NCBI GenBank assembly: GCA_964556395.1
Contig: CAZKVR010000005.1
Coordinates: 1 to 64,000, forward strand
Length of the DNA: 64,000 nt
Source of the DNA: WJKR01 sp964556395
GTDB taxonomy: Archaea; Nanobdellota; Nanobdellia; Woesearchaeales; WJKR01
Direction: 5' to 3'
The notes beneath the pieces are model-generated. The model was not told the origin of the DNA, did not search any database, and worked only from the letters and a program-made list of their open reading frames with translations. Shown here in pieces: positions 15,034 through 22,853 of the stretch. The position numbers were made by a program, and so were the translations under genes. Positions within the stretch are counted from its first letter, which is position 1. Every line of letters starts with the position of its first letter.

Positions 15034-17456
15034 CCTTTCTTCGGCGCTTCGCCGAGCGTGATGGTGACCTTGAGGCCTTCTCGGAGCTCTTCCTCCGCGT
15101 CGCCGTACGTCACCTGTTCGGCTTTCGTCGCGGCTTTCAGGTCGTCCTCGACGAGCTTGAGGAGTTTCGCGTCTTCTTCCGGGCACTCGACGGCGAGGCT
15201 GGTGACTGGTGTCCTGAGGGAGACTTGTTCTTCTGACTTGCGTTTGCGGACGGCGTTGAGCACTTCCACCAGTAGGTCTCCGGCCTTCTCGGCGTCCCGG
15301 TCGATGAGCGCGTCCTCGTAGGAGGGCCACGGGCTGGTGTGGATGCTGTCCTTCTCGTCCTCGGCGTAGGCGTAGCTGTATATCTCTTCGGTGATGTACG
15401 GCATGATGGGCGCGAAGAGTTTGAGGATGGCTTCGTGCGCTTTGCGCAGGGTCCATTGCGCGCTGGTCTTCGCGTCTTTGCCGTACGTGTCAGGGTTGTA
15501 GATGCGCTCCTTGATTATTTCCAGGTACTGGTCGCAGAACGTGTTCCAGAAGAAGTTGTCGACCAGCCCTTTGGACTTGGCGTATTCGAAGGCTTCGTAG
15601 GTGTCCGTGCTCTCCTTGATGATGCCTTGCAGCTTGGTGAGGATCCACTTGTCGGCGGCCTGAAGCTTCTCAGGTTTGGTGCCGTCGTGGTCCTGGAGCT
15701 GCATGAGGGCGAACCTGGAGGCGTTCCACAGCTTGGTGACGGTCTTCTTCCCGGTCTGGAGGTCTTTCTCCTGGTAGGGGAGGTCGTCTCCGAGCTTGGA
15801 GCCTGCGGCCCAGTACCTGAGGGCGTCGGCGCCGTACTTGTCCATGACGTCCTGGGGGGCGATGGCGTTTCCTTTGCTCTTGCTCATCTTGTTCCCTTTG
15901 GGGTCGAGGACGTGTCCTGAGATCATGATGTTCTTCCATGGTATCTGCTGGTGGTGGTAGAGTCCTTTGGCGATGGTGTAGAACGCCCACGTCCGTATGA
16001 TGTCGTGGGCTTGCGGCCGTAGGTCCATGGGGTAGAGCTTCCTGAAGCCTTCCTCGTCGTCTGGCCAGCCGGCTGCTATCTGTGGCGTGAGGGCTGAGGT
16101 CGCCCAGGTGTCGAGGACGTCGGTGTCTGGTTGCAGCTCTCCTTCGTGGCTTTCGGGCCGGTCGCTGAGGGGGTCGACGGGGAGCTCCTCCTTCTTGGGC
16201 AGGATGACCTTGCCTTCCTCGTCGTACCAGACGGGGAATGGTATGCCGAAGTGTCGTTGCCGTGAGATGCACCAGTCCCAGTTGAGGTTCTCCACCCAGT
16301 GGATGTACCGGGTCTTCATGTGCTTGGGATACCAGCTTATCTCGTCGGCGGCGTCGAGCAGTTCTTGCTTGTGGTCGAGGACGTTGACGAACCATTGCGG
16401 CGTGTTGAGGTATTCCACTTCTGTTCCGCAGCGTTCGTGGACGTTGACGGGGTGCGTGATGTCCTTGCTCGCGATGAGGAATCCTGCTTCTTCGAGGTCG
16501 TGCCTGATGGCTTTCCGGGCTTCCTTGACGGGCATGCCTTCGTACTTCTGGGCGCGCTCGTTCATCTTGCCGTCCCTGGTGAACGCGACGCGTAGGGGGA
16601 GGTCGTGCTTGTGCCATTTCTCGATGTCTTCCTTGTCGCCGAACGTGCAGCACATCATCAGGCCGGTACCCACGTCCTTGTCGACGGTCTCGTCCTCGAG
16701 TATGGGGACTTCGTGGTCGAACAACGGTACGGTCGCGAACTTGCCCTTGAGGCTCTGGTAGCGTTCGTCGTCGGGGTGGTAGAAGAGCGCGACGCAAGCT
16801 GGCAGTAGTTCGGGCCTGGTGGTGGCTATGGTGAGGTCCTTGCCGCCTGATTTGAAGGTGAGGTCGTTGAAGTGGCTGGTCATGTCGACGTTCTCGAACT
16901 CTGCCTGGGCGATGGCGGTCTGGCACGTCGGGCACCAGCTCACCGGCGTCTCCTTGCGGTAGACGAGCCCTTTCTCGTGGAGTTCTATGAATGAGTGCTG
17001 GCTGGCTTTCTGGACTTCCTTGGAGATGGTGCTGTACGGTTGTTTGAAGTCGCAGCTCATGCCGAGGATTTTCCAGTCCTCTATGAATGCGGGTAGTAGT
17101 TCTTGGACGGTCTGGTGTGCGAGCTTGAGGTACTCGTCGCGTTCCATCCGCTTCGCCTTGACCTTCTTGGTCTTCTCGACGAGCTTGTCGGTGGGGAGCC
17201 CGTTGTCGTCAGTGCCGAAAGGATAGAGGACGTTCTTGCCCCGCATGCGGTGGTAGCGTACTATGAAGTCTTGTTGTGCGAAGCTGAAGCTGTGGCCGAG
17301 GTGCATCCTGCCGGAGACGGTGGGGGGTGGGGTGTCGACGCTGAAGATCGGCTTGTCGCTGTCGGGGTCGTACGCGTAGGTGTCTCGTTCCTCCCACGAT
17401 TGTTTCCATCGTTGTTCGGCTTCTTTGAAGTCGTATTTCTTCGGCAGTTCTCTCAT
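15030..17456 (-). CDS. valS: valyl-tRNA synthetase
   Basis: An 808-residue class Ia synthetase that charges tRNA-Val. HLGH at residues 52-55 is the HIGH motif; GNKMSKSKGNAI is the KMSKS loop. The editing domain (CP1) lies between, and the anticodon-binding domain ends in a short coiled segment. Length is near the archaeal norm. The ATG at 17456 has a GGGGAG ribosome site five bases upstream. An in-frame GTG at 17558 would add 34 unusual basic residues and overlaps the stop of a valine-rich mini-ORF, so the shorter start is preferred. Confidence 0.95.
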   Translation of the reverse strand: MRELPKKYDFKEAEQRWKQSWEERDTYAYDPDSDKPIFSVDTPPPTVSGRMHLGHSFSFAQQDFIVRYHRMRGKNVLYPFGTDDNGLPTDKLVEKTKKVKAKRMERDEYLKLAHQTVQELLPAFIEDWKILGMSCDFKQPYSTISKEVQKASQHSFIELHEKGLVYRKETPVSWCPTCQTAIAQAEFENVDMTSHFNDLTFKSGGKDLTIATTRPELLPACVALFYHPDDERYQSLKGKFATVPLFDHEVPILEDETVDKDVGTGLMMCCTFGDKEDIEKWHKHDLPLRVAFTRDGKMNERAQKYEGMPVKEARKAIRHDLEEAGFLIASKDITHPVNVHERCGTEVEYLNTPQWFVNVLDHKQELLDAADEISWYPKHMKTRYIHWVENLNWDWCISRQRHFGIPFPVWYDEEGKVILPKKEELPVDPLSDRPESHEGELQPDTDVLDTWATSALTPQIAAGWPDDEEGFRKLYPMDLRPQAHDIIRTWAFYTIAKGLYHHQQIPWKNIMISGHVLDPKGNKMSKSKGNAIAPQDVMDKYGADALRYWAAGSKLGDDLPYQEKDLQTGKKTVTKLWNASRFALMQLQDHDGTKPEKLQAADKWILTKLQGIIKESTDTYEAFEYAKSKGLVDNFFWNTFCDQYLEIIKERIYNPDTYGKDAKTSAQWTLRKAHEAILKLFAPIMPYITEEIYSYAYAEDEKDSIHTSPWPSYEDALIDRDAEKAGDLLVEVLNAVRKRKSEEQVSLRTPVTSLAVECPEEDAKLLKLVEDDLKAATKAEQVTYGDAEEELREGLKVTITLGEAPKKG

Positions 17457-17554
17457 GGTGGCTCCCCTGTGGCGCTCCTCTCCGCGGACAGTGTCTGGTC
17501 GTCGTTGCTCGTCGTCGCGCTGCCTGGAGAAGGAGTGGATGTGTGGGCGACGGT
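17457..17554 (-). promoter_or_regulatory. possible attenuator region between leader peptide and valS
   Basis: On the minus strand CTCCTTCTCC (17535-17526) can pair with GGAGAGGAG (17483-17475) with one bulged base, or alternatively with the ribosome site ACAGGGGAG just before valS. Two exclusive pairings of one segment would allow control, but folding was judged by eye only. Confidence 0.35.
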
Positions 17555-17587
17555 TCACGCCCGTACTACGACGACTACTGGTGCCAT
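17555..17587 (-). CDS. candidate leader peptide with five valine codons
   Basis: The first ATG of the predicted valS transcript encodes the ten-residue peptide MAPVVVVVRA and stops with TGA, 99 bases before valS. The valine codons are GTA GTC GTC GTA GTA. The TATA box at 17611-17620 puts transcription start about two to four bases before this ATG, so it would be translated leaderless. The TGA overlaps an in-frame GTG of the valS frame (GTGA). Its position before the valine synthetase suggests that ribosome progress over the valine codons reports on charged tRNA-Val. Confidence 0.55.
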   Translation of the reverse strand: MAPVVVVVRA

Positions 17588-17607
17588 GAATGGTGGAGAG
17601 CTAGAGA

Positions 17608-17621
17608 TGTTATTTAAAGGT
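17608..17621 (-). promoter_or_regulatory. TATA box of valS transcript
   Basis: CCTTTAAATAAC on the minus strand (about 17620-17609) is a near-consensus archaeal TATA box. It is about 25 bases before the leader ATG and about 155 bases before valS. Confidence 0.6.
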
Positions 17622-17627
17622 TGCGTT

Positions 17628-17662
17628 GGAGAAAGGGAGAAAAGAGAAAAATGAAAATGTGT
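17628..17662 (-). terminator. T-rich terminator after HU gene
   Basis: On the minus strand the sequence after the HU stop codon is rich in T tracts (TTTTC, TTTTTC, TTTTC), a typical archaeal termination region, placed just upstream of the valS promoter. Confidence 0.4.
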
Positions 17663-17669
17663 GTTCTTT

Positions 17670-17933
17670 TCAGAACTTTTTGATCGCCGCGGCGGGGCTG
17701 AACTTGACCGTCTTGTAGCCCTTGATCTTGATCTTCTCGCCGGTGGACGGGTTGACGCCGGTTCGCGCCTTCCTCTTGACCGGTTTGAAGGTGCCGAGTC
17801 CGAGGAGCATGACTGGCTCTTTCTTCGCGGTCTTGGCGATAAGGTCTATCGTCGTGTTGAGCACTTCCGTGATCGCGGTCTTCGGGTAGTCTGTCTTGCT
17901 GGCGACTTTCTCGATTATTTCTCCTTTGTTCAT
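17670..17933 (-). CDS. hup: bacterial-type HU DNA-binding protein
   Basis: An 87-residue HU/IHF-family protein: the helical dimerisation half (GEIIEKVASKTDY...), the LGLGTFKPVKRKARTGVNP segment with the GFGTF-like turn and the NP residue of the DNA-bending arm, and the closing strand KTVKFSPAAAIK. It binds and bends DNA without sequence preference as a nucleoid protein. HU is bacterial in origin; most archaea use histones or Alba, so transfer is likely. AGGTGA is eight bases before the ATG. The TATA box is at about 18001-18013, leaving a 45-base leader. Confidence 0.94.
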   Translation of the reverse strand: MNKGEIIEKVASKTDYPKTAITEVLNTTIDLIAKTAKKEPVMLLGLGTFKPVKRKARTGVNPSTGEKIKIKGYKTVKFSPAAAIKKF

Positions 17934-18043
17934 TCTTACATCACCTGTTTCGTCTCACTCCCCCATGAATGCTAGGGTGTTGGTAGAGTTGTTAGATGAG
18001 GTAGTATATAAAACCTGCTGTTTTACGGCTTCTTCAGGGGATA

Positions 18044-18058
18044 AAGGTTTAAATAGGC
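18044..18058 (+). promoter_or_regulatory. TATA box of tRNA-Arg
   Basis: AAAGGTTTAAATAGG lies about 25-35 bases upstream of the tRNA 5' end. Confidence 0.5.
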
Positions 18059-18080
18059 GGGCCGTCTCTGCCTCGTAGTT

Positions 18081-18181
18081 GGGCCTGTAGCTTAGCCTGG
18101 ATGGAGCGGCGGCCTTCTATAGCCGGCTTGGTGCTGGTTGGAGCGAGCCGCAGGTCGGGGGTTCGAATCCCCTCAGGCCCG
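18081..18181 (+). tRNA. tRNA-Arg (TCT) with 26-base intron
   Basis: Acceptor GGGCCTG/CAGGCCC, D stem GCTT/GAGC, anticodon stem GCGGC/GCCGC and T arm GGGGG-TTCGAAT-CCCCT all pair. The loop reads CTTCTA + A with anticodon TCT at 18116-18118. An intron of about 26 bases (18120-18145) sits at the canonical place after position 37. CCA is not encoded. A T run (18183-18188) follows and may terminate transcription. Confidence 0.88.
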
Positions 18182-18225
18182 TATTTTTTGTCGTTCTCAA
18201 GAAGGAAGAAAGGAAAAATAGGTTT

Positions 18226-18474
18226 CTATGCGCCGCAGCCGCAGTTGGCGGCTCCGCAGCTTCCGCCGCACGCGCCGCCGCAGCTGCCGTCACAGTTCCC
18301 GCTCGCGCCGCACGTGCTGCCCGGTGCTGGCTGGCTTGGCTGCGCGGTCGGGGCTGTGGTGGTGTCCGCGTGGGCGCTGCCCGGGCTTCCGAGCATGGCG
18401 ACGCCGACTACGGCGATGGCGATCACGCCGAGGGCGAGTCCGAACACTCCTAGCAGTTTTCCTTTGTTACCCAT
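18226..18474 (-). CDS. secreted cysteine/glycine-rich small protein
   Basis: An 82-residue protein. Residues 7-30 are a hydrophobic signal or anchor, with a possible SAHA-D cleavage site at about 36. After a Thr/Pro/Gln linker the last 28 residues contain seven cysteines (55, 61, 65, 69, 73, 78, 80), four of them spaced every fourth residue, among Gly and Ala. This suggests metal binding or a modified peptide; no known family was recognised. A TATA box (CTATAAATAT, about 18497-18506) gives a leaderless start and separates it from the permease operon upstream. Confidence 0.65.
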   Translation of the reverse strand: MGNKGKLLGVFGLALGVIAIAVVGVAMLGSPGSAHADTTTAPTAQPSQPAPGSTCGASGNCDGSCGGACGGSCGAANCGCGA

Positions 18475-18516
18475 AGAATTATATGAAAGAAAAAAAATAT
18501 ATTTATAGGTTCCCCT

Positions 18517-18810
18517 TCACAGCACGTCCTTGACCTGCTCGCCAGGGCGTTCCTCATAGTCAACGCTTTTCTCCTCCAAGGCCTTAGTGAAGTTGCCGCC
18601 GATCCGTCCGGCGACCACTTTTCGGACGCCTTTCTCGGCGAGCTTGTGCGCGACGGACCAGCCCGCGCCTCCGCCGCCGACGGCGAACGGGTTCTTCCAC
18701 GCCTCGACGAGGTCGCCGTCCTCGTAGATGAGGTAGTAGGGTGCGCGTCCGGCGCGGTCGCTCACCATGGCTTCGGCATCCTTGCCGTCAGCCGCTATCG
18801 CTTGCTTCAT
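18517..18810 (-). CDS. NifX/NafY-like (dinitrogenase FeMo-cofactor) family protein
   Basis: A 97-residue protein with the fold signature of the NifX/NifB C-terminal family: D-RAGRAPYYLIYEDG, the Gly-rich GGGGAGWSVAHKLAEKGVRKVVAGRIGGN core, and a short tail. Family members bind metal-sulfur clusters or anions; in archaea without nitrogenase the role is open. It overlaps the end of the permease gene upstream by 23 bases and is the last gene of that operon. Confidence 0.82.
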   Translation of the reverse strand: MKQAIAADGKDAEAMVSDRAGRAPYYLIYEDGDLVEAWKNPFAVGGGGAGWSVAHKLAEKGVRKVVAGRIGGNFTKALEEKSVDYEERPGEQVKDVL

Positions 18811-19303
18811 GGTTCCACCTCCTGTTCATGATCGCCCCTTGCAGGAGCGATGCGAGTATCATGGTCGCAGTGAGGACGAGCGTGTAGGTCCAGCCGAAGT
18901 AGACGACGATGAGCGGCAGCAAGGGTATCTTGACGGCGCGGTTGTAGAGGAAGCACGCGACCATGCCGTCCGGCAGGCCTTTCTTCCGGAGGTCGGCCAA
19001 CAAGGGATACCAGAGGTAGATGGGGCCGGTGCTGATGAGACCGCCGACGACGGCGAACGCCCACCCTTTCCACGACCGGCCTTCGAGGCGTTTCGCGAGG
19101 GCCTTGGCGGTGACGTACTTGTTCGTGAGCGCCATGAGGACGAGGACTATGGCGAAGACCGGGAGGACACTGAGGAAGATGTCGCAGGCCTTCCTCAAGG
19201 AGGCGAGGGCTTCCGCACTATCGAAGAACGCTACGACGACGTAGCCCGCGAGGACTACGATGAGGAAGAGCCATGGTCCTGAGAGGTTCCTGAGGGCCCT
19301 CAT
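18788..19303 (-). CDS. COG0701-type permease, C-terminal half
   Basis: A 171-residue membrane protein with about five hydrophobic segments. The block GLISTGPIYLWYPLLADLRKKGL...CFLYNRAVKIPLLPL matches the second repeat of DUF318/COG0701 (ArsP-like) permeases, including the ST-GPIY motif. It starts at an ATG that overlaps the stop of the preceding half-permease (ATGA, 19300-19303). The two proteins together probably make one transporter. Confidence 0.78.
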   Translation of the reverse strand: MRALRNLSGPWLFLIVVLAGYVVVAFFDSAEALASLRKACDIFLSVLPVFAIVLVLMALTNKYVTAKALAKRLEGRSWKGWAFAVVGGLISTGPIYLWYPLLADLRKKGLPDGMVACFLYNRAVKIPLLPLIVVYFGWTYTLVLTATMILASLLQGAIMNRRWNHEASDSG

Positions 19304-19710
19304 AGCAACCCCACCACCGTGACGGTCGCGAGCGCGACTATGAACGAGAACAGGAATGACAGGGCGTTGCGGGCGAGTGCGAAGCGCTTGCCGAGGATGG
19401 ATGCTTCGGCCGGCAACTGGACGACGCCGACGGTCACCCATGCGGTGATGAAGGCTGTGACTGCGAGGAGGCTGACGCCGCTCCCTTGGAGTTCGCCTCC
19501 AAGTATGAAGCTGGTGGTGGCGTTCCCGGCGGCGACGCTGCCGGACAGGCTGCCGACGACGAGGTCGAGGAGTCCGCTGTGTCCGAAGAGTGCGGTGTAG
19601 GCTTCGTGCGGCACGAGGGTTGTGAGGAGTCCCACGAGGAGCATAGTGCCTATTATCAGGGGAAAGGCTTTCCACAGGCCCCTGGCGGCTTTGGCGAACG
19701 CTTCTCTCAT
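19300..19710 (-). CDS. COG0701-type permease, N-terminal half
   Basis: A 136-residue membrane protein with about four hydrophobic segments. LFGHSGLLDLVVGSLSGSVAAGNATTSFILGGEL matches the first repeat of DUF318/COG0701 permeases. A TATA box at about 19728-19738 gives a leaderless ATG, so this is the operon's first gene, followed by the other permease half and a NifX-like protein. The substrate is unknown; relatives move arsenicals or metal compounds. Confidence 0.75.
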   Translation of the reverse strand: MREAFAKAARGLWKAFPLIIGTMLLVGLLTTLVPHEAYTALFGHSGLLDLVVGSLSGSVAAGNATTSFILGGELQGSGVSLLAVTAFITAWVTVGVVQLPAEASILGKRFALARNALSFLFSFIVALATVTVVGLL

Positions 19711-19733
19711 GAGAAGAAGTAATGAATTATTAT

Positions 19734-20168
19734 TTATAATTCTTTTCCTGCCTCACGGCCTGAGCGGAGGATGACGGTCTCGCCCGACTCCTTGATACGG
19801 CTCGCAGAGATGTCCTCTTCAACCTTCTTCAGACCTCTCTTCCGCGCCACCCGTATGGCACTGAGCTTGTGCTCATCCACAACGACGTCCTCGACCGTGC
19901 CGTAATGGTTGCCATCGCTGTCGTACACCTCGAGCCCTTTCAGCAAATGATAAGGAGTAGTGGTAAGGAGGACTGCGTCGATGCCGAACCGTTTGACGTG
20001 CTCGACGCCCATGAACAGGTCCGGCTTGAAGAACCCCTGGTCGACCGTGATGCCCTGGATGTCCTTGGAATCCTGATCTATGTGGAGCTTGACGATGACG
20101 CCGAGGATCTCGCCCTGCGGGCCCACGGCTTTCTTGCCGAGGATGTCGTCAGAGGTGATGGAGACCAT
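19734..20168 (-). CDS. PRC-barrel domain protein
   Basis: A 144-residue protein with two PRC-barrel-like halves: LGKKAVGPQGEILGVIVKLHID near the start and KGLEVYDSDGNHYGTVEDVVVDEHKLSAIRV in the second half. PRC barrels are small beta-barrels found in RNA-processing and membrane-linked proteins. The ATG at 20168 is used because an upstream in-frame start lies within the preceding gene. It follows a second PRC-barrel gene by five bases. Confidence 0.75.
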   Translation of the reverse strand: MVSITSDDILGKKAVGPQGEILGVIVKLHIDQDSKDIQGITVDQGFFKPDLFMGVEHVKRFGIDAVLLTTTPYHLLKGLEVYDSDGNHYGTVEDVVVDEHKLSAIRVARKRGLKKVEEDISASRIKESGETVILRSGREAGKEL

Positions 20169-20173
20169 GAAAG

Positions 20174-20629
20174 TCACTTCCCGTACGCCTTGGAGAGGAT
20201 GATGTTCCGCTTGGAGACGGAGACGTCACCATAAGGTATCTTGCGCGGCTTTGCGAAGAGGTGTTTCTTGACGAGGAGGTTGTCGCAGTAGTTCGCGGTC
20301 GTGCTACGCTCGATATCCTTGACCTTACCGAGCTTGCGGCCATCGCTGTCGAACACGATCTTGCCCTTGAGCATGTTGACCGGGTCGATGGCGAGGATTA
20401 TGGCGTCGACGATTTCCGGCTGGACGTAGTCCTTGTGGATGAACAGCGTCCCCCTCCCCTTGATGATGAGGCCTGCGATGCGGTCCTGCGAGTAGACGAT
20501 GTCCTTGACGCGCCCGACGCGGTCGCCAGAGGTGGAGTAGACCTTCTTGCCGAGGTAGTCCTTGGCGGTCTTCGCCTTGTCCACCTGTTTGAATCCCGGG
20601 GAGATGATGAAGGGTTCTTTCTGCTTCAT
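20174..20629 (-). CDS. PRC-barrel domain protein
   Basis: A 151-residue protein with tandem PRC-barrel halves: YLGKKVYSTSGDRVGRVKDIVYSQDRIAGLIIKG and KGKIVFDSDGRKLGKVKDIERST. It is a distant paralogue of the next gene downstream, and the two form an operon. The TATA box at 20650-20660 places the transcript start at the ATG 20629. The role is unknown. Confidence 0.75.
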   Translation of the reverse strand: MKQKEPFIISPGFKQVDKAKTAKDYLGKKVYSTSGDRVGRVKDIVYSQDRIAGLIIKGRGTLFIHKDYVQPEIVDAIILAIDPVNMLKGKIVFDSDGRKLGKVKDIERSTTANYCDNLLVKKHLFAKPRKIPYGDVSVSKRNIILSKAYGK

Positions 20630-20643
20630 ATAAAACCACCACG

Positions 20644-21267
20644 TCACGCGAATATATAAAGGTATGCTATGGCCATGACAAGGTACTTGACGGCCTGGCC
20701 GCCGAGGGAGTACACGTAGAACTTGGCCTTGTTGTACCGGAACACGCCGAGGATGGCGCTGAGGGGCTGGGCTGGGAAGAAGGGTATGAGGTTGATGACG
20801 AGGACGGCGACCGCTCCGTGCCTGTTGAGGACTCCTTTGAGCTTGTAGAACTTCTGAGGGCCGACGAGCTTCTTGGAGAACGCGTTGAGCTTGAGGCCTA
20901 TGATGTAGTTGAGGGTGAAGGCGACTCCGAAGCCGAAGATGTACGTGACGAGCAAGAGAGGAGTGCTGACGCCTTGGCTGAGGAACTTGATGTAGATGGC
21001 CTCCATAGGGAGGGTGACGAAGAACAGGCCTCCGAAGAGCGCGGTGTAGAGGACGCCGATGGGCGTGGCGGCGCTGATCTCACCCTGGACGTGGCTGATG
21101 AGGCCTATGAGGAAGTCGACGATGAGCAATTCCTGGTCCTGGAGGAAGAGGAAGTAGGCGGCGACGAGGAGGAGAATGAACACTATCACGGCGAGCGAGA
21201 TGATGGCGAACCGCAGCTTGGCGGCGCGGCGGTACTCGAACACCCCTGTTTTTGAGAACTCCACCAT
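20644..21267 (-). CDS. VTT-domain (DedA/TVP38-like) membrane protein
   Basis: A 207-residue membrane protein with some five hydrophobic segments. The middle contains GGLFFVTLPMEAIYIKFLSQG and the later GAVAVLVINLIPFFPAQPLSAILG segment, matching the VTT/SNARE-associated family whose members act in lipid scrambling or transport. TATA at about 21286-21296. Its last codons overlap the promoter of the PRC-barrel pair. Confidence 0.78.
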   Translation of the reverse strand: MVEFSKTGVFEYRRAAKLRFAIISLAVIVFILLLVAAYFLFLQDQELLIVDFLIGLISHVQGEISAATPIGVLYTALFGGLFFVTLPMEAIYIKFLSQGVSTPLLLVTYIFGFGVAFTLNYIIGLKLNAFSKKLVGPQKFYKLKGVLNRHGAVAVLVINLIPFFPAQPLSAILGVFRYNKAKFYVYSLGGQAVKYLVMAIAYLYIFA

Positions 21268-21348
21268 AGACGGGCTGACGAGGAGGAGGTATTTAACCTT
21301 TTCTCACAGAAACCTATTTAAATCTCGTGCGTGTCGCCCTTGATTGGC

Positions 21349-21451
21349 GCGCAGGTAGCCAAGCGGCTAAGATGCGGCGACGAGCCGTCGCGGCATAGCA
21401 AGCGACCGCCTGCAGAGCGGTTATTCGGGGGTTCGAATCCCTCCCTGCGCT
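21349..21451 (+). tRNA. tRNA-Cys (GCA) with 30-base intron in the D arm
   Basis: Acceptor GCGCAGG/CCTGCGC with discriminator T, T arm GGGGG-TTCGAAT-CCCTC, and anticodon arm ACCGC-CTGCAGA-GCGGT (anticodon GCA at 21412-21414) are intact. The D arm only closes (GCC/GGC with a ten-base loop) if about 30 bases, 21372-21401, are removed. The removed part is a ten-bp hairpin with one mismatch. The exact splice points are ambiguous by up to three bases because AAG occurs at both borders. Removing it leaves a normal 73-base tRNA. Confidence 0.82.
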
Positions 21452-21512
21452 CATCTTCTTCTCCGATAGAGTTAAAAAGGCCTTGGCCGGCGGCGCTGTC
21501 GTGATAAAGACC

Positions 21513-22814
21513 ATGCCAGCAGTGTCAGACCATTTCAAAAAAAGGCAACCCTCAGGTATCAGGGTGGCCCAGATAGAGTTCGGAAAACGCCAGGACGACG
21601 TCGAGGCGGTCAACCTCGCCATCGGCAACGTGTCGTTGCCCATGCACCCCGCCATGCAGGAACGCATGCGCAACTTGGAGCAACACCCAGAGTTCCAGGA
21701 GGGCGTCGTGCGGTACACGAAGACGCAGGGTTTCGACGAGACGAACGAGGCTTTCATGAACATCATCGCGTCGAGCGGGTTCTCCACCGAGGGCTTGCAC
21801 TCGCAGGTGACGACGGGCGGCTCGCAGGCGATGATGCTCGCCACCCTCGGCGTCACCGGCCCGGCCGGCACTAGCGAGAAGCCACTCCTGTTGATAGACG
21901 CGGCGTATACGAACTACAACTCGATGGCGAAGCGCCTCGGCCGCAAGACGGTGTCGATCAGGCGGGACCTGGAGGACCACGGCGTGTTCACCTTGCCCGA
22001 GCTGGAGAGCATCGAGGAGACCATAAAGACGCACCGTCCGGGGGCCATGGTGGTCATCCCGTACGACAACCCGACCGGTCACTTCTACGACCACGAGACC
22101 CTCAAAAAGTTAGGAGAACTGGCGGTGAAGTACGACATGTGGATCGTCAGCGACGAGGCGTACCGCGAACTCCATTACACCGACCACGACACGGTGAGCT
22201 TGTGGGGTCTCACCGAGGACGAGGTGCCCGGCATCACAGGCCACAGGATCAGCATCGAGACCGCTTCCAAGGTGTGGAACGCCTGCGGCCTCCGCATCGG
22301 AGCGTTGGTGACCGACAATGAGGAGTTCCACCGGAAGGCGGTGGCAGAGAACACGGCGGAGCTGTGCAGCCCTGCCATCGACCAGTACGTCTTCGGAGCC
22401 CTCGCCCACGTCGGCCACGACGAGCTTCAGGAGTGGTACGAACAGCAGCGGAAGTATTACGGCGGCATGCTCTTCTCGTTCACCAAGCGTTTGAAGGAGG
22501 AGTTGCCGGACGTGATCGTCTCCAGCCCTGACGCGTCGCTGTACTCGGTCGTGGACGTGAAGAACGTCGCCAAGCCGGGCTTCGACGCGATGGACTTCGT
22601 CATGTTCTGCGCCAAGGAAGGCAAGGCCGAGGTCGGAGGCGTGGAGAAGACGCTCCTCGTCGCGCCCATGGAGGGGTTCTACAACGTGGCTCCTGGTGAG
22701 GACAACCCCGGGAAGACGCAGATGCGCGTCGCCTACGTGGAGAAGCCCGAGGTGATGGAGCGGGTGCCCGAACTATTCGCAGACCTGTTCCGCCAGTACG
22801 AGGCGAGTCGTTGA
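21513..22814 (+). CDS. class I/II PLP-dependent aminotransferase
   Basis: A 433-residue aminotransferase of fold type I. Lys253 (ETASKVWNACG) is the Schiff-base lysine; Asn186 (YDNPTG) and Asp214 (VSDEAY) bind the cofactor; Arg in QMRVAYVE near the end binds the substrate carboxylate. Substrate choice (aspartate, aromatic or alanine) is not clear from motifs. TATA at about 21466-21477 is close to an in-frame GTG at 21501, which would add four residues and is a serious alternative start. Confidence 0.88.
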   Translation: MPAVSDHFKKRQPSGIRVAQIEFGKRQDDVEAVNLAIGNVSLPMHPAMQERMRNLEQHPEFQEGVVRYTKTQGFDETNEAFMNIIASSGFSTEGLHSQVTTGGSQAMMLATLGVTGPAGTSEKPLLLIDAAYTNYNSMAKRLGRKTVSIRRDLEDHGVFTLPELESIEETIKTHRPGAMVVIPYDNPTGHFYDHETLKKLGELAVKYDMWIVSDEAYRELHYTDHDTVSLWGLTEDEVPGITGHRISIETASKVWNACGLRIGALVTDNEEFHRKAVAENTAELCSPAIDQYVFGALAHVGHDELQEWYEQQRKYYGGMLFSFTKRLKEELPDVIVSSPDASLYSVVDVKNVAKPGFDAMDFVMFCAKEGKAEVGGVEKTLLVAPMEGFYNVAPGEDNPGKTQMRVAYVEKPEVMERVPELFADLFRQYEASR

Positions 22815-22853
22815 GACAAACCTTTTTATTCTCTCCTTCCTTCTCTCTTCTTC

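Noticed and set aside
17457..17558. N-terminal extension of valyl-tRNA synthetase from GTG 17558
   Set aside because: The 34 extra residues are basic and unlike known ValS N-termini, and a good ribosome site precedes the ATG at 17456; kept only as an alternative in the leader discussion.
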